Made by a program: the position numbers and the translations under genes
Part shown: one piece after another, positions 36,543 through 47,345 of the stretch
How the letters are laid out: the number at the start of each line of letters is the position of its first letter
How positions within the stretch are numbered: position 1 is the stretch's first letter
Notes under the pieces: generated by a model
What the model was told of the DNA's origin: nothing
What the model saw: the letters and a program-made list of their open reading frames with translations, nothing else
Databases searched by the model: none
Assembly (NCBI RefSeq): GCF_000739595.1
Contig: NZ_BBJP01000036.1
Location: forward strand, 1 to 64,000
DNA length: 64,000 nucleotides
Reading direction: 5' to 3'
From: Halorubrum halophilum
GTDB lineage: Archaea > Halobacteriota > Halobacteria > Halobacteriales > Haloferacaceae

Positions 36543-37355
36543 TCAGGCGCTCGTGTCCTCGCGCGCCTCCTCTGCCCACTCCGGTTCCGAGACCGTCGCG
36601 CCGAGGTCCCGGTAGTCGATGTCGACGTCGACGGTCGCCTCCTGCCCGGCGTGTTCGCCCGCCCACGACTGTTCGAGCCGCGGCACCACACCGGACTCGT
36701 ACACGTGGACGGTCGCCGACGCCGTCTCGACCGTCTCTGGAACGTCCCGGTCGCCCTCGAAGGCGTCAGCGGCGAACCGCGCCGTCGGCTCGCCGCGCAC
36801 CTCTCCCCCGCCGTCGCTCGTCGGGTTCCACAGGTTCAACCCCTCGTACTCCGTCTCGCCGCTCGCGGTCTCGCCCTCGACGCGAATCCCCGTCACGACC
36901 TCGGAGCGCATCGTCCGTTCGAGGTCCTCGGCCGATCGATCGACCGGCTGGCGGCCGTACTGCGTTTCGTCGCCGATCTGCTGGCGGATCAGCGCCTCGC
37001 CGTCAGCGACGTACAGCTCCGACACGTCGGTCTCCTCGGTCTCCGTCAGCTCCTGTCGCACGTACTGGCGCCCGGTTTCGAGGTCGTACGCGGCCTCGTA
37101 CTCTTGGGAGGGAAGCCACCGGCTCGGCTCCGAGTCGCCGTCGTGAGTCGTCTCCGCCGTTGAGAACAGCGTGGCACCCCCGGCGTCGACGATCGCTCCG
37201 ACGTGACGCTCCGAGAGGGTCGCCACGTCCAGACCGTCCTCGTCCCGCCAGTCGGCGTCGGGAAACGGGCGGTCCGAACCGCTGCCGTCCGAACAGCCGG
37301 CGAGACCGACGGCGACTCCGGTTCCGACCCCAGCGAGGAAGCGTCTCCGGTTCAT
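36543..37355 (-). CDS. Tat-exported lipoprotein, unknown function
   Basis: The 270-residue protein starts MNRRRFLAGVGTGVAVGLAG followed by a lipobox cysteine at 21: a Tat signal peptide for a lipid-anchored haloarchaeal surface protein. The mature part has GLDVATLSERHVGAIVDAGG and mostly beta-like sequence with regular LETGRQYVRQELTETEE repeats, similar in style to haloarchaeal DUF7537-type lipoproteins that recall LolA/LppX. It sits between nusA and rpsL in what is usually an unbroken transcription-translation cluster, so it appears inserted. Confidence 0.8.
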   Translation of the reverse strand: MNRRRFLAGVGTGVAVGLAGCSDGSGSDRPFPDADWRDEDGLDVATLSERHVGAIVDAGGATLFSTAETTHDGDSEPSRWLPSQEYEAAYDLETGRQYVRQELTETEETDVSELYVADGEALIRQQIGDETQYGRQPVDRSAEDLERTMRSEVVTGIRVEGETASGETEYEGLNLWNPTSDGGGEVRGEPTARFAADAFEGDRDVPETVETASATVHVYESGVVPRLEQSWAGEHAGQEATVDVDIDYRDLGATVSEPEWAEEAREDTSA

Positions 37356-37400
37356 GCCGCGACAAACGAGCGCATCGACAAAAGGCGTGGGGTTCCGTTC

Positions 37401-37820
37401 TCAGGTCAGTTGGATGTCGTCGATGTCGTAATGGCGCTTCGCCAGCGTCCGCGCCGTCTCGATGTTGGCGCCCTCCGCGCCGATGGCGACGCCGCGGTCC
37501 GGCTCCGGGACCTCGACGTACGCCACGCGGTCGTTCTGCTCCGAGATCGTCACAGCGTTGACCGCCGCGGGCGAGAGCGCGCTCGCGACGAACGCCTCCG
37601 CCGTGTCCGCGTCCTCGACCAAGTCGACGGACTTGTCGAGCCGGCGCTCCGCCTCCTCGACGGTCTCGCCGGCCTGTCCGATCGCGGCGGCCATCTCGCC
37701 GGCCGGCACCACGAACACGAGCCGGTCGCCCTCCACGAGGCAGTCCTTCGGCGCGACCCCGGTCAGCTCGTCGAAGCGACCGATGTAGCGCCGCGCCTCG
37801 TCGGAGAGCTCGACGTACAT
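37401..37820 (-). CDS. nusA: NusA-like transcription factor (KH domains)
   Basis: The 139-residue archaeal NusA is just two KH domains, without the bacterial N-terminal and S1 parts: VFVVPAGEMAAAIGQAGETV and VEVPEPDRGVAIGAEGANIE carry the RNA-binding GxxG-type loops. It is encoded directly after rpoA2, overlapping by one base (TGATG arrangement), as in most archaea, and probably acts on RNA polymerase elongation or rRNA transcription. Confidence 0.95.
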   Translation of the reverse strand: MYVELSDEARRYIGRFDELTGVAPKDCLVEGDRLVFVVPAGEMAAAIGQAGETVEEAERRLDKSVDLVEDADTAEAFVASALSPAAVNAVTISEQNDRVAYVEVPEPDRGVAIGAEGANIETARTLAKRHYDIDDIQLT

Positions 37821-39034
37821 CAGTCGTCGCCCACGACGCGCGACCCCATCCGGAGGTCGACGTCGCCGGTGCCGAGCGAGATCGGCTTGCCGGCGATGAC
37901 GTTCTCGATGACGCCGTCGAGCTCGTCGTACTCGCCGTGGACCGCGGCGTCGAGCAGGTGGTTGACCGTCACCTCGAACGCCGCGCGCGCGAGCACGGAG
38001 TCCTTCGAGCCCGAGATGCCGTGGCGACCGATCGACTCGATCTCGCCGTTGTTCGTCATGATGTCGGCCACGAGCATGAGGTGCCGGACGTTCACGTCGT
38101 CGAGCCCCTGCTCTTCGAGCGTGTTCTTCGTCTCGTCGATGATCGTCTCGCGGGCCGCCTCGACTCCGAGGTTGCGGTAGATCTCGTGGATGTTGTTACA
38201 CGTCGTGCGCGAGGCGTCGACGCCCTCGATGTCGAGGGTGTCGCCGAATGCCGACCCCTCGGTGTAGAGGACGAACTCCTCCTCGCCGCTGATCTCCTCT
38301 TTCCGGATGACGACGCGTTCGATCTCCTCGATCCCCTTGAACACGATCTCGCGGAGCCGCTCGACAAGCTGGAGCAGCTCGCGGTAGCTCGGCTCGTTCG
38401 GTCCGAACTCCACGACGGTCCCCGACTGGCGGGTGTCGACGCCGAGCGAGTCCTCGATCGTCTCAGCGATGATCGCGGCGACCTCGGACGGGTCCGAGTG
38501 GGTCGGCCACCGCTCGAGGAGGGTGTCGTCGTTCAGGTCGATCCGGACCAGCATGTCCGCGACGTTCGTCGACACGTCGCCGAGCGCGAGGATGCGCGTC
38601 GCCTCGATGGACCAGACGACCTCGTGGGCCTTCTCGCGGTCCGTGGCGTACTCGCCCTCGAGGTGGACGGTCATCATCGGCGTGTCCGGGGTCTTCCGGG
38701 CGTCTACCAGCTCGATGAGCCGGGGCAGCCCCTGCGTGACGTCGATCTCTGCGACGCCGGCGTAGTGGAACGTGTTCATCGTCATCTGCGTCCCGGGCTC
38801 GCCGATCGACTGCGCGGAGACGGTGCCGACCGGATCCAACGGGTCGACCCGCGTCTCGATGTACCGGTTCTCGACGCCGGTCGCGATGTCGGTGGCCTGT
38901 TCGACGGTGACCTCGCCGGTCTCCTCGGCCTTCCGATCGATCGCCTCGTACACCTCGTCTTTGAGGCGACCGGGAAGCTCCGTGGCCTCCACGACCGCCT
39001 CGATGTCGTCGGTGACGCCGTCGTACTCAGTCAT
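37820..39034 (-). CDS. rpoA2: DNA-directed RNA polymerase subunit A'' (Rpo1C)
   Basis: The 404-residue protein is the C-terminal third of the split largest subunit. Key segments are the jaw and trigger-loop part [24 protein letters not shown]-type (here starting [20 protein letters not shown]) and [20 protein letters not shown], then [20 protein letters not shown]-type cleft sequence. No intein interrupts it. It overlaps rpoA1 by eight bases. Confidence 0.97.
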   Translation of the reverse strand: MTEYDGVTDDIEAVVEATELPGRLKDEVYEAIDRKAEETGEVTVEQATDIATGVENRYIETRVDPLDPVGTVSAQSIGEPGTQMTMNTFHYAGVAEIDVTQGLPRLIELVDARKTPDTPMMTVHLEGEYATDREKAHEVVWSIEATRILALGDVSTNVADMLVRIDLNDDTLLERWPTHSDPSEVAAIIAETIEDSLGVDTRQSGTVVEFGPNEPSYRELLQLVERLREIVFKGIEEIERVVIRKEEISGEEEFVLYTEGSAFGDTLDIEGVDASRTTCNNIHEIYRNLGVEAARETIIDETKNTLEEQGLDDVNVRHLMLVADIMTNNGEIESIGRHGISGSKDSVLARAAFEVTVNHLLDAAVHGEYDELDGVIENVIAGKPISLGTGDVDLRMGSRVVGDD

Positions 39035-41954
39035 CCGACTCCACCCCCGAGGCCTTGTTCAGGCCCGGTCCGGAGTGCTCCGAGAGGTTCGTCGGCGGCG
39101 TGCGCTCGCCGAGGAACCGCTCCTTCTCGTCGTCGGAGTCGAACTCCGAGTCGACGACGCGGTCGACGATGTCGTCGACGTCGATGCCGTCGCCCTCGCC
39201 GGACGAGACCTTCACCGGCGAGGTTCCGTCCTCGCCGAACTCGAACTGGACGATTCGGCCCGAGGTGTCTCGGACCGAGCCGTCGTACTGCGCCTCCAGC
39301 TCGGAGAGCGCGTTGATGAGCCGGCGCTGGAGGTAGCCGGACTTGGAGGTCCGGACCGCCGTGTCGACCAGCCCCTCGCGGCCGCCCATCGCGTGGAAGA
39401 AGAACTCCTCGGGCGTGAGCCCGCCGCGGTAGGAGTTCTCCACGAAGCCGTGCGCCTCCGCGGACAGGTCGTTCTCCTTGTAGTGAGAGAGTGTCCGGTC
39501 CTCGTAACCGCGGTTGATCCGCTCGCCGCGGACCGCCTGCTGGCCGACGGAGCCGGCCATCTGCGTGAGGTTCAGCATCGATCCACGCGCGCCGGAGCGG
39601 GCCATCACGACCGCCGGGTTGTCGTCGCCGAAGTGCTGGTCGGCGATCTCACCGGCCGAGTCGCGGGCCTTCCCGAGCGTCTGCATGATCTTCATCTCTA
39701 GCGTCTCGTCGACGCCGCGGCCCGGCAGCGACTCCAGCTCGCCGGCCTCGTACGTCGAGATCAGCTCTTGGACGCGGTCGTAGGCGCTCTGGATCGCGTC
39801 GTCGACCTGCTCTTCGGCCTCCGGCGGGATCGACTCGTCGTCGATCCCGATCGAGAATCCGAAGTGCATGATCGCGCGCATCGCCAGCGACGCGATCTCG
39901 TTGATGAACACGCGCGAGCGCGTCTCGCCGTACTCCTTGGTGAGGGTGTCGACAACCTCGCCGCCGAACGCGCCGACGGCGTCCTCGTCGATCGTCCCCT
40001 CGACCAGCTGGCCGTTCTCGATGAGCACGCTGTCGCCCGTCGAGGAGGTGAAGTCCAGCGAGAGGTCGTCGGGGAGCAGCTCCGAGAACAGCGTCCGACC
40101 GGTCCAGTACTCGCGTCCCTCGTCGTCGACGCCGTCCGCCTCCGGCAGCTCGTCGACGCGGGTCGCGCGCAGCAGGTCCAGCGCCTGCGTCTCGGTGAAC
40201 TCGGGGTTCGAGTGCGTGAGCAGGTACGTCCCCGAGATGTGGTCCTGGATGGCCCCGATGATGTTCCCGCCGAAGCGGGGACTCAGGATCTGTTCCTGGA
40301 CGCGCATGAGGACGCGCGCCTCGGCGCGGGCCTCCTCGTTCTGCAGCGCGTGCATATTCATCTCGTCGCCGTCGAAGTCGGCGTTGTACGGCGGACAGAC
40401 GACGGTGTTGAGCCGGAACGTCTTGTACGGCATCACCACGACCTCGTGGGCCATGATGGACATCCGGTGCAGCGAGGGCTGCCGGTTGAAGATCACAATG
40501 TCGCCGTCGACGAGGTGGCGGTTGACCTCCCAGTCGGCCTCGACCTTCTCGGCGAGCTCCTCGCAGTTCTTTTCGGTCACCTTCAGCCGGCGACCGTCAG
40601 GTCGGCGGACGTAGTTGGCGCCGGGGTGCGCCTCCGGGCCGTTCCGGACGTACTGGCGCGCTTCCTCGACGTTGCGCTCGGTGACGTTGAGCGTCTGGGT
40701 CATCTCCATGGCGACCCGGTCCGGGACGCCGACCTCGTTCAGCGACAGCGTCGGGTCCGGCGAGATGACGGTCCGGGCGGAGAAGTTGACGCGCTTCCCG
40801 GAGAGCGAGCCGCGGAAGCGGCCCTCCTTGCCCTTCAGCCGCTGGCTGAGGGTCTTGAGGGGACGGCCGGAGCGGTGTCGCGCCGGTGGCGTCCCGCTGA
40901 TCTCGTTGTCGACGAACGTGGTGACGTGGTACTGTAACAGCTCCCAGAGGTCCTCGATGATCAGCTGCGGGGCGCCCGCCTCGCGGTTCTCCATGAACCG
41001 CTGGTTGATCCGGATGATGTCGACCAGCTTGTGCGTGAGGTCGTCCTCGGAGCGCTGGCCGTTGTCGAGCGTGATCGAGGGGCGTGTGGTCACCGGCGGA
41101 ACCGGCAGGACCGTCAGGATCATCCACTCCGGTCGGGAGTGCTCGGAGTCGATCCCGAGCACCTCCAGGTCCTCGTCCGGAATGTCCTCGAACCAGTCGC
41201 GGATGTCCGAGGGCATCAACTTGTTCATGTCTTCCTCGGTGAGGTCGACCGAGAGCGCCTTCTCGATGGCGCGGCGGTCCTCCTTGCGCGGGCGGAACTC
41301 GCCGGCCATGATCTCGTTGACCCGATCCAGGGCGATGTCGGTCTTCTCGGCGAGTTCCTGCGGCGAAGTGCCCGGGTCGTCCTCCTCCTCGTCGGGCTGC
41401 ATCGCGGCCGCGATGCGCTCGGAGTAGTCGCCCGAGAGCACGTCTTGGACCTCGTAGTAGGTGGTCGGCTTCTCGTGTTTGATGTCCGCCTGCGGCTCGC
41501 CACAGAACGGGCACGTCGACGCCTTCCGGGCCTGCCGAACGGCCGCCTTCAGGACGTCGTGTTCGTCGTCGCCGAGCTCTTGGGCCCGCTCGTAGCGGTC
41601 GCGGAACTCGTCGCGCTGCGCCTCGTCTAAGGCGAGTTTCCCGCACTCGCGGCACGTCGAGCGGAGCAGCCGTCGGATGAGCTTCGTGAAGCCCACGTGG
41701 ATGACGGGGGCCGCGAGTTCGATGTGACCGAAGTGGCCGTTACAGGAGCCGGAGTGAGACCCGCAGGTCCGACACTCCAGGCCGGGGTCGATGACGCCCA
41801 GCCGCGGGTCCATCAGCCCCATGTCGATCGGGTAGCCGTCGTCGTCGTACGTGTCGGCCGTGATCACCTTCGTCGCCGACATGTCCCGGTACGTCTCCGG
41901 GTCCATGAGGCCGAAGTCGATGCCGCCGAGCACTTTCGGTGTTTGCATTGACAT
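39027..41954 (-). CDS. rpoA1: DNA-directed RNA polymerase subunit A' (Rpo1N)
   Basis: The 975-residue subunit has N-terminal zinc sites ([29 protein letters not shown]) and the catalytic Mg2+ loop [12 protein letters not shown], whose three aspartates hold the active-site metal. The lid, rudder and bridge-helix parts follow in normal order, including [20 protein letters not shown]. There is no intein. It begins immediately after the rpoB1 stop (TAAATG), so translation is coupled. Confidence 0.98.
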   Translation of the reverse strand: MSMQTPKVLGGIDFGLMDPETYRDMSATKVITADTYDDDGYPIDMGLMDPRLGVIDPGLECRTCGSHSGSCNGHFGHIELAAPVIHVGFTKLIRRLLRSTCRECGKLALDEAQRDEFRDRYERAQELGDDEHDVLKAAVRQARKASTCPFCGEPQADIKHEKPTTYYEVQDVLSGDYSERIAAAMQPDEEEDDPGTSPQELAEKTDIALDRVNEIMAGEFRPRKEDRRAIEKALSVDLTEEDMNKLMPSDIRDWFEDIPDEDLEVLGIDSEHSRPEWMILTVLPVPPVTTRPSITLDNGQRSEDDLTHKLVDIIRINQRFMENREAGAPQLIIEDLWELLQYHVTTFVDNEISGTPPARHRSGRPLKTLSQRLKGKEGRFRGSLSGKRVNFSARTVISPDPTLSLNEVGVPDRVAMEMTQTLNVTERNVEEARQYVRNGPEAHPGANYVRRPDGRRLKVTEKNCEELAEKVEADWEVNRHLVDGDIVIFNRQPSLHRMSIMAHEVVVMPYKTFRLNTVVCPPYNADFDGDEMNMHALQNEEARAEARVLMRVQEQILSPRFGGNIIGAIQDHISGTYLLTHSNPEFTETQALDLLRATRVDELPEADGVDDEGREYWTGRTLFSELLPDDLSLDFTSSTGDSVLIENGQLVEGTIDEDAVGAFGGEVVDTLTKEYGETRSRVFINEIASLAMRAIMHFGFSIGIDDESIPPEAEEQVDDAIQSAYDRVQELISTYEAGELESLPGRGVDETLEMKIMQTLGKARDSAGEIADQHFGDDNPAVVMARSGARGSMLNLTQMAGSVGQQAVRGERINRGYEDRTLSHYKENDLSAEAHGFVENSYRGGLTPEEFFFHAMGGREGLVDTAVRTSKSGYLQRRLINALSELEAQYDGSVRDTSGRIVQFEFGEDGTSPVKVSSGEGDGIDVDDIVDRVVDSEFDSDDEKERFLGERTPPTNLSEHSGPGLNKASGVESDD

Positions 41955-43784
41955 TTAAATTGCGTCCTCCAGTTCGAGCTTCGGTCGGATGCCGAGCGCG
42001 ATCATCTCGTCGAGCAGCAGCTTGAACGCGTAGCTGACCTCCAGCTCGTGGATGTCGTCCTCGTCGCCCGTGACCGGGTCGTACACGCGGCGCTGCTCGC
42101 GGTCCTCGACGGCGACGAGCCCGGTCTCCGCGGAGACGTGCACCGTCTCGGCGTCCGAGGACTCCAAGAGCCGTTCGTTGAGCACCATCGACGCGCCGTG
42201 GCCGATGATCGTGTCGCGCTCCATCTCCCCGACGCGCAGGCCGCCCTCGCGGGCGCGCCCCTCGGTCGGCTGGCGCGTGAGCACCTGGACCGGCCCGCGC
42301 GAGCGGGCGTGGAGCTTGTTCGACACCATGTGGTACAGCTTGTGGTAGAAGATCGTCCCGACGAAGATCTCCGCCTCGATCTTCTCGCCGGTGACGCCGG
42401 AGTACATGACCTCCTTGCCGGAGGACTTGAACCCGTGTTCCTCCAGTCCGCCGCGGAGCTCCTCCTCGTCTTCGCCCTGGAACGGCGTGCCGTCGACCCG
42501 CGAGCCGCGCAGCGAGCCGACCTTCCCGCCGAGCATCTCCAGCACGTGGCCGACCGTCATCCGCGACGGCAGCGCGTGCGGATTCATCACAAGGTCGGGG
42601 ACGACCCCCTCCTCGGTGAACGGCATGTCCTCCTGTGGCGCGAGGTGGCCCACGACGCCCTTCTGGCCGTGTCGGGACGCGAACTTGTCGCCCAGCTCGG
42701 GGACGCGCTGGTCGCGCACCTTCACCTTCGAGAGCTTGGAGCCGTCCTCGCCCTCCATCAGGGTCACCGTGTCGACCACGCCCGACTCGCCCGAGCGCAT
42801 CGTCACGCTCGTCTCCCGGCGCTTCTGCGGGGAGAGTCCGCCCATGTCGTCGGGCTCCTCGAGGAAGCGCGGCGGACTGGTCTTGCCGAGCAGCACCGAG
42901 GACTCGTCGACCTTCGTCTCGGGGTTGACGAGGCCGTCCTCGTCGAGGTGCGTGTACGCGTCCTCACCGCGGGCGCCGCGCACGTCCTGTTCGGGGATCT
43001 CGAAGCGGTCCTCTTGACCGCCAGGGTACCGACGCTCCTCGCCCTCGTAGGTCCGGAAGAAGTGCGAGCGGGTGAGCGCGCGGTCGACGGAGCCCTGGTT
43101 CATCACCAGCGCGTCCTCGATGTTGAAGCCCTCGTAGGACATCACGGCGACGACGAAGTTCTGCGCCGCCGGCCGCTTGTCGAAGCTGATCTGGTCGGAC
43201 GTCTGCGTCTTCACCATCGCCAGCTGCGGGTAGTGCAGCAGGTGCTGACGCGTGTCCGGTCGGATGCGGTAGTTGGCGGAGGGGAGTCCGAGCGACTGCT
43301 TCATCATCCCCGCGCCCATCGTGATCCGGGGGCTCGCGTTGTGCTCGGGATACGGGATCATCCCCGCGCCGATACCGAACACGAGCTGCGGGTCGATCTC
43401 GAGGTGCGTGTGGTCCTCGGTCACGTCCTCCTCGTCGACGGCGACGAGGATGTCTTCCTCCTCTTCGGCGTCGATGAACTCGACGTAGCCGCGCTCGATG
43501 AGGTCATCGAACTCGACCTCGCCGCGTTCGAGGGCCTCGACCTCCTCGTCGCCCAGCAGGGGCTCGCCGTTCTCGACGACGATCAGCGGGCGGCGGGCGC
43601 GCCCCGCGTCCGCGTTGACGATCACTTCTTGGGTCCGGTCCTTGACCGAGACGTTCACCATATCCGAGACGTCGCCGCGTCGGCGGGCCTCGCGGATCTG
43701 TTCGGCGAGGGCCTCGGGGTCCGGATGGGTCCCGACGAGGCTCCCGTTGACGTACACCTTCGCTTCGCGTTCTGCCTGAGCCAT
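41955..43784 (-). CDS. rpoB1: DNA-directed RNA polymerase subunit B' (Rpo2C)
   Basis: From [20 protein letters not shown] (43784) the product has 609 residues, the C-terminal half of the second-largest subunit. It includes [20 protein letters not shown], the [13 protein letters not shown] hybrid-binding segment and the clamp region [20 protein letters not shown]. An in-frame extension to 43841 has no family sequence. The B subunit is split into B'' and B', as usual in Halobacteria and methanogens. Confidence 0.97.
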   Translation of the reverse strand: MAQAEREAKVYVNGSLVGTHPDPEALAEQIREARRRGDVSDMVNVSVKDRTQEVIVNADAGRARRPLIVVENGEPLLGDEEVEALERGEVEFDDLIERGYVEFIDAEEEEDILVAVDEEDVTEDHTHLEIDPQLVFGIGAGMIPYPEHNASPRITMGAGMMKQSLGLPSANYRIRPDTRQHLLHYPQLAMVKTQTSDQISFDKRPAAQNFVVAVMSYEGFNIEDALVMNQGSVDRALTRSHFFRTYEGEERRYPGGQEDRFEIPEQDVRGARGEDAYTHLDEDGLVNPETKVDESSVLLGKTSPPRFLEEPDDMGGLSPQKRRETSVTMRSGESGVVDTVTLMEGEDGSKLSKVKVRDQRVPELGDKFASRHGQKGVVGHLAPQEDMPFTEEGVVPDLVMNPHALPSRMTVGHVLEMLGGKVGSLRGSRVDGTPFQGEDEEELRGGLEEHGFKSSGKEVMYSGVTGEKIEAEIFVGTIFYHKLYHMVSNKLHARSRGPVQVLTRQPTEGRAREGGLRVGEMERDTIIGHGASMVLNERLLESSDAETVHVSAETGLVAVEDREQRRVYDPVTGDEDDIHELEVSYAFKLLLDEMIALGIRPKLELEDAI

Positions 43785-43785
43785 A

Positions 43786-45351
43786 TTAGTCGTCCGCCGT
43801 CTGTCGTTCGACGCCCTCGATGCCGGGGATCCCCTCGACACCCATCGACGCCAGTTCTCGTTTCAGCCCCTGTTCGTCCTCGACGGTCTGTGAGAGCTCC
43901 ATCGACTGCGCGAAGTTCTTCACGAGTCCGCAGTTCGGCCCCTCCGGCGTCTCGGAGGGGCAGATGCGACCCCACTGGGTCGCGTGGAGGTCTCGCGCCT
44001 TGAAGTGCGGCTGCGAGCGCGACAGCGGCGAGCGCAGGCGCCGGAGGTGCGAGAGCACGCCCATGTAGTCCGTCCGGTCGACGAGCTGGGAGACGCCGGA
44101 GCGGCCGCCCACCCAGTTCCCCGTCGCGATCGGGTGTTCGAGCCGCTCGGTCAGCACGTCGGAGCGGACGACCGTGTTGACGGTGAGATCGCGGTTCCGC
44201 ATGTTCGCGCGCTCAAGCTGGTACTTCACGTCGCGCGCCAGCTTGTTCAGCGCGGTCCGGAACAGGTCGCGCATCAGGTCGCCGGAGACCTTCAGGCGCT
44301 TGTTCGCGTAGTGGTCCTTGTCGTCGGCCTCGCGGCGGTCCAGGGCGAGCTCGAAGCACGCCTCGGCCATCCGACAGAGGTAGTACGCCTTGTTGATCCG
44401 CACGTCCTCCTCCTCGACGCCCTCCTCGTGGAGGTGCGGGAGGAGGTAGCGGTCGATGACGTAGTTCGCCCGCTTGAGCTGGTAGTTCTTCCCCTGGCCG
44501 GAGGCGACGCGCTCGCCGAGGGTCTCGATGGCCCCCTCGGTCGTCTGAACGTCGGCCTCCTCCAAGTTCTCCAGCATGAACTTCACGATCTCGGGGTCGT
44601 CCGAGACGCGGTGGACGATCTCCTCGTCGGATTCGAGTCCGAGGGCGCGGACCAGCGTCACGAAGTCGATCGAGCCCGAGACGGAGGGGAACGACACTTC
44701 GAGCAGCCCCTCGCGGTTGCGCTCACAGAGGACCAGCGCGCGGTAGCCGCGGCGCTGGGAGAACGTCTTCGCGACCTGGATCTCGTCCCCGTACTTCGAG
44801 TCGTACTCCGCGAGGATCTTGTTCGGCGCCAGGTCCTCCGAGGTCATCAGCACGCGCTCGGAGCCGTTGACGATGAAGTAGCCGCCGGGGTCGACGGGGT
44901 CCTCGCCGATGTCGATGAGCTCCTCGTCGGAGAAGCCCGCCATGTTACACTTGTTCGATCCGACCATGATCGGCATCCGGCCGACCTTGGTCTCCGTCGT
45001 GTCGACGACCTGTTCGGGCTCGTCCTCGCCGCCGCGAACGATGGACATCTCCATGAACACGGGCGCCGAGTAGGTGATGTTCCGGAGCCGGGCCTCCTGC
45101 GGGTACAGCAGTTCCTCGGAGCCGTCGGCCTCTCGGACGCGCGGGGTGACCATTCGCACGTCGCCGAGCTCGACGTAGACGGGCTCCTGGCCCTCCTTGT
45201 CGCCGATATCGGTCTCGATCGTCTCCTTCTCGTCGACGACCTCCTGCATGCCGCGGTCCAGGAAGTTATTGAACGATCGGAAGTGATGTTCGGCGAGCCG
45301 TTCGTCCGAGAAATACTCACGTGACACCACGCGTCGGTCTTGCCTGTTCAT
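43786..45351 (-). CDS. rpoB2: DNA-directed RNA polymerase subunit B'' (Rpo2N)
   Basis: The 521-residue N-terminal half of the split B subunit carries the protrusion and lobe domains and ends in the fork-loop region [20 protein letters not shown], followed by the split point. [20 protein letters not shown] is also characteristic. Its ATG overlaps the rpoH stop by four bases. One base separates its stop from the rpoB1 start. Confidence 0.97.
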   Translation of the reverse strand: MNRQDRRVVSREYFSDERLAEHHFRSFNNFLDRGMQEVVDEKETIETDIGDKEGQEPVYVELGDVRMVTPRVREADGSEELLYPQEARLRNITYSAPVFMEMSIVRGGEDEPEQVVDTTETKVGRMPIMVGSNKCNMAGFSDEELIDIGEDPVDPGGYFIVNGSERVLMTSEDLAPNKILAEYDSKYGDEIQVAKTFSQRRGYRALVLCERNREGLLEVSFPSVSGSIDFVTLVRALGLESDEEIVHRVSDDPEIVKFMLENLEEADVQTTEGAIETLGERVASGQGKNYQLKRANYVIDRYLLPHLHEEGVEEEDVRINKAYYLCRMAEACFELALDRREADDKDHYANKRLKVSGDLMRDLFRTALNKLARDVKYQLERANMRNRDLTVNTVVRSDVLTERLEHPIATGNWVGGRSGVSQLVDRTDYMGVLSHLRRLRSPLSRSQPHFKARDLHATQWGRICPSETPEGPNCGLVKNFAQSMELSQTVEDEQGLKRELASMGVEGIPGIEGVERQTADD

Positions 45352-45575
45352 GAGACGACTAATCGGTACACGACCGCCGTCTCGGTCGTGCGGGAGTTTC
45401 GAACGATCTTCACCACGTCGCCGACCTCGGCCTCGTCGGGGAGCGCGGGATCAGTGCGTTTGATCTTCGGTAGGTTCGTCCGTTTCACGTCGTACTCCGC
45501 CAGAACCTCGTCGACCTCTTCGGGTTCGAGGAGGACGTGGTCCGGGACGAGTTCGTGTTGGCTTACGTCTACCAT
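45348..45575 (-). CDS. rpoH: DNA-directed RNA polymerase subunit H (Rpo5)
   Basis: The 75-residue protein ([20 protein letters not shown], then [20 protein letters not shown]) is the archaeal counterpart of the C-terminal assembly domain of eukaryotic Rpb5. It contacts the jaw of the polymerase and downstream DNA. It is the first gene of the rpo operon; a CATATAGC box near 45622 on this strand could be the promoter, giving a leader of about 20 bases. Confidence 0.97.
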   Translation of the reverse strand: MVDVSQHELVPDHVLLEPEEVDEVLAEYDVKRTNLPKIKRTDPALPDEAEVGDVVKIVRNSRTTETAVVYRLVVS

Positions 45576-45914
45576 GGGTGGTGGTTATTGAGAGAAGCTA
45601 TCACGAGATACTACAGATCGCTATATGTGCCAGCCTCATAAGGCTTGTTAAGCGGCTTCGCCACGCACGGCTCACGACGACGGGGCGTGCGATACTCTCA
45701 CTCATGTGGGTATCACACAAAAGGGTACCGCCGCGATCGGCGGCGGGGACGACCGCGCGGCCGATCGCGCGCGTCCAAAATTCCGGTGTCGAGTCGCCTT
45801 CGTCGGGATCAGGGTTTCTCCCCGACGACGCCAGCTCTCCCTGTTACCGGTCACCACCGTCGCCGGGGATGACAAGCCTTATTTGCCAGACAGGGGTACG
45901 AATGACTGCGACAA
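45576..45914. other. Intergenic region between rpoH and tRNA-Asp
   Basis: The 339 bases hold the presumed rpoH promoter (minus strand) and, near 45886, a CTTATTTGC box about 25 bases before the first tRNA-Asp that may be its promoter. Open frames on the plus strand look like composition artefacts. No repeat or hairpin stood out. Confidence 0.5.
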
Positions 45915-45987
45915 GCCCGGATGGTGTAGTGGCCCATCATACGACCCTGTCACGGTCGTGACGCGGGTTCAAATCCCGCTCCGGGCG
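45915..45987 (+). tRNA. tRNA-Asp(GTC), first copy
   Basis: The 73-base gene folds normally: acceptor GCCCGGA pairs with TCCGGGC, a D-arm follows, the anticodon GTC is at 45949-45951 in loop CTGTCAC, and the T-arm is GCGGGTTCAAATCCCGC. The discriminator is G. It is identical to the second copy 29 bases downstream. No intron is present and CCA is not encoded. Confidence 0.96.
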
Positions 45988-46016
45988 TCCCCACGCTTCG
46001 GGGTCTGTCGCTGTTT

Positions 46017-46089
46017 GCCCGGATGGTGTAGTGGCCCATCATACGACCCTGTCACGGTCGTGACGCGGGTTCAAATCCCGCTCCGGGCG
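46017..46089 (+). tRNA. tRNA-Asp(GTC), second copy
   Basis: The sequence equals the first copy over all 73 bases. It is followed directly by a 9-bp hairpin (46094-46102 with 46129-46137) and then by a partial duplicate of its own 3' end. Tandem identical tRNA genes suggest recent duplication or gene conversion. Confidence 0.96.
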
Positions 46090-46340
46090 TTCTGTCGACT
46101 CCAACCGGCGAGCGTAGCGAGCCGTACCGGAGTCGACGAACTCTCGCTAAGGATTTGAACCCTATCAGTCGCGCGCAGCGACCGACGGGAGCGAGCACGT
46201 CTGATTCCGGTTCAAATCCCGCTCCGGGCGTTCCTGTCGACGCCGACTACAAGCGAGGAGCGGTAGCGACGAGCGAGTCCGGCGTCGAAGAACCCCTCGA
46301 CAGTCGACTCCACAAGACGACCGATCGCGGGCTTCCGCCG
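46090..46340 (+). repeat. tRNA-Asp tail repeats and hairpins
   Basis: After the tRNA comes hairpin 1 (GTCGACTCC/GGAGTCGAC) around the core GGCGAGCGTAGCGAGCCGT (46107-46125). Next is hairpin 2, whose 5' arm GGATTTGAACC (46151-46161) is the reverse complement of the T-arm and whose 3' arm GGTTCAAATCC (46209-46219) is the T-arm itself, continuing into the acceptor end CGCTCCGGGCGTT. Then a third stem (TCGACGCCG with CGGCGTCGA, 46237-46288) follows. The same order and the same core occur behind tRNA-Arg with sequences matched to that tRNA. Confidence 0.8.
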
Positions 46341-47345
46341 CTATAAGTCGAGCAGCTCCCGTAGCTCCGCAACCAGCGCCTCTGTCTTCTCGTCAGGATC
46401 GTCGTCGTCCGTGACGGGCGTGCGTCCGTCGAACGTCTCGTGGACCATCGAGACGCCTTCGGCCAGCGTGTCGAGGCCGTAGCCGCCTTCGAGGACGAAG
46501 GCGGTCGCGGCCCCGATATCGTCGGTGACCGACCGGATCTGATCGGTCATCATCGCGTATCCCTCCGAGGAGACGCGCATCCGCGAGATGGGGTCGTGCC
46601 GGTGGGCGTCGAACCCGGCCGAGACGATCACGAGGTCGGGGTCGAACCGTTCGAGCGCCGGGGCGACCGCCTCGTCGATGGCGTACCGGTAATCGGCGTC
46701 GCCCGCGCCGGCCGCGAGCGGGAGGTTCACCGTCGTCTCCTCGCCCTCGTCGCGGCCGGTCTCGTCGAGCGCGCCGGTGTCCGGGTAGAGCCCTTCCTCG
46801 TGGATCGACGCGTAGAACACGTCGCCGCGCTCGTAGAACACGTCTTGCGTCCCGTTCCCGTGATGTACGTCCCAGTCGAAGATCGCGACTCGATCGGCGG
46901 CGCCCTCGTCGAGAACGGTTTGGGCCGCGACGGCGGCGTTGTTGAAGAAGCAGAATCCCATGGCGTCGTCGGGCACCGCGTGGTGGCCCGGCGGGCGTCC
47001 GAGCGCGAAGGGGGTGTCCCGCCCGTCGTCGCCGTCGAGCGCTGACCGGGCCGCCCACTGAGAGAGGCCGGCCGAAGTGAGCGCGGCGTCCCACGTTCCC
47101 TCGCTCGCGACGGTGTCGGGATCCCAGTTCCCGCCGCCGTCGTCGACGAACGCCTCCAGCTCGTCGACGTACTCTGCGTCGTGCACCGCGACGACCTCCT
47201 CGCGCGTCGCGGGGTCCGCCTCCGCGTACTCGACGCCGTGCCGCTTCGCCAGCCCGCGCCGGATCGCGCGCAGCCGGTCCGGATTTTCCGGATGCCGTTC
47301 GCCGGTGTCGTGTTCCAGACACCGCTCGCTGTAGCCGAAGCGCAT
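46341..47345 (-). CDS. Histone deacetylase-family protein (AcuC/class II HDAC-like)
   Basis: The 334-residue protein has the arginase-like HDAC core: RPPGHHAVPDDAMGFCFFNN with the catalytic His pair, FDWDVHHGNGTQDVFY with metal ligands, SAGFDAHRHDPISRM, and a C-terminal LEGGYGLDTLAEGV with the active-site tyrosine. It would remove acyl groups from lysines, or from small amines. It begins directly after the histone gene stop, so histone and deacetylase are on one transcript. Confidence 0.9.
   Translation of the reverse strand: MRFGYSERCLEHDTGERHPENPDRLRAIRRGLAKRHGVEYAEADPATREEVVAVHDAEYVDELEAFVDDGGGNWDPDTVASEGTWDAALTSAGLSQWAARSALDGDDGRDTPFALGRPPGHHAVPDDAMGFCFFNNAAVAAQTVLDEGAADRVAIFDWDVHHGNGTQDVFYERGDVFYASIHEEGLYPDTGALDETGRDEGEETTVNLPLAAGAGDADYRYAIDEAVAPALERFDPDLVIVSAGFDAHRHDPISRMRVSSEGYAMMTDQIRSVTDDIGAATAFVLEGGYGLDTLAEGVSMVHETFDGRTPVTDDDDPDEKTEALVAELRELLDL

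Noticed and set aside
43984-45324. A 446-residue frame antisense to rpoB2
   Set aside because: The antisense of an essential, well-conserved gene in GC-rich DNA gives long open frames; no domain is recognisable.
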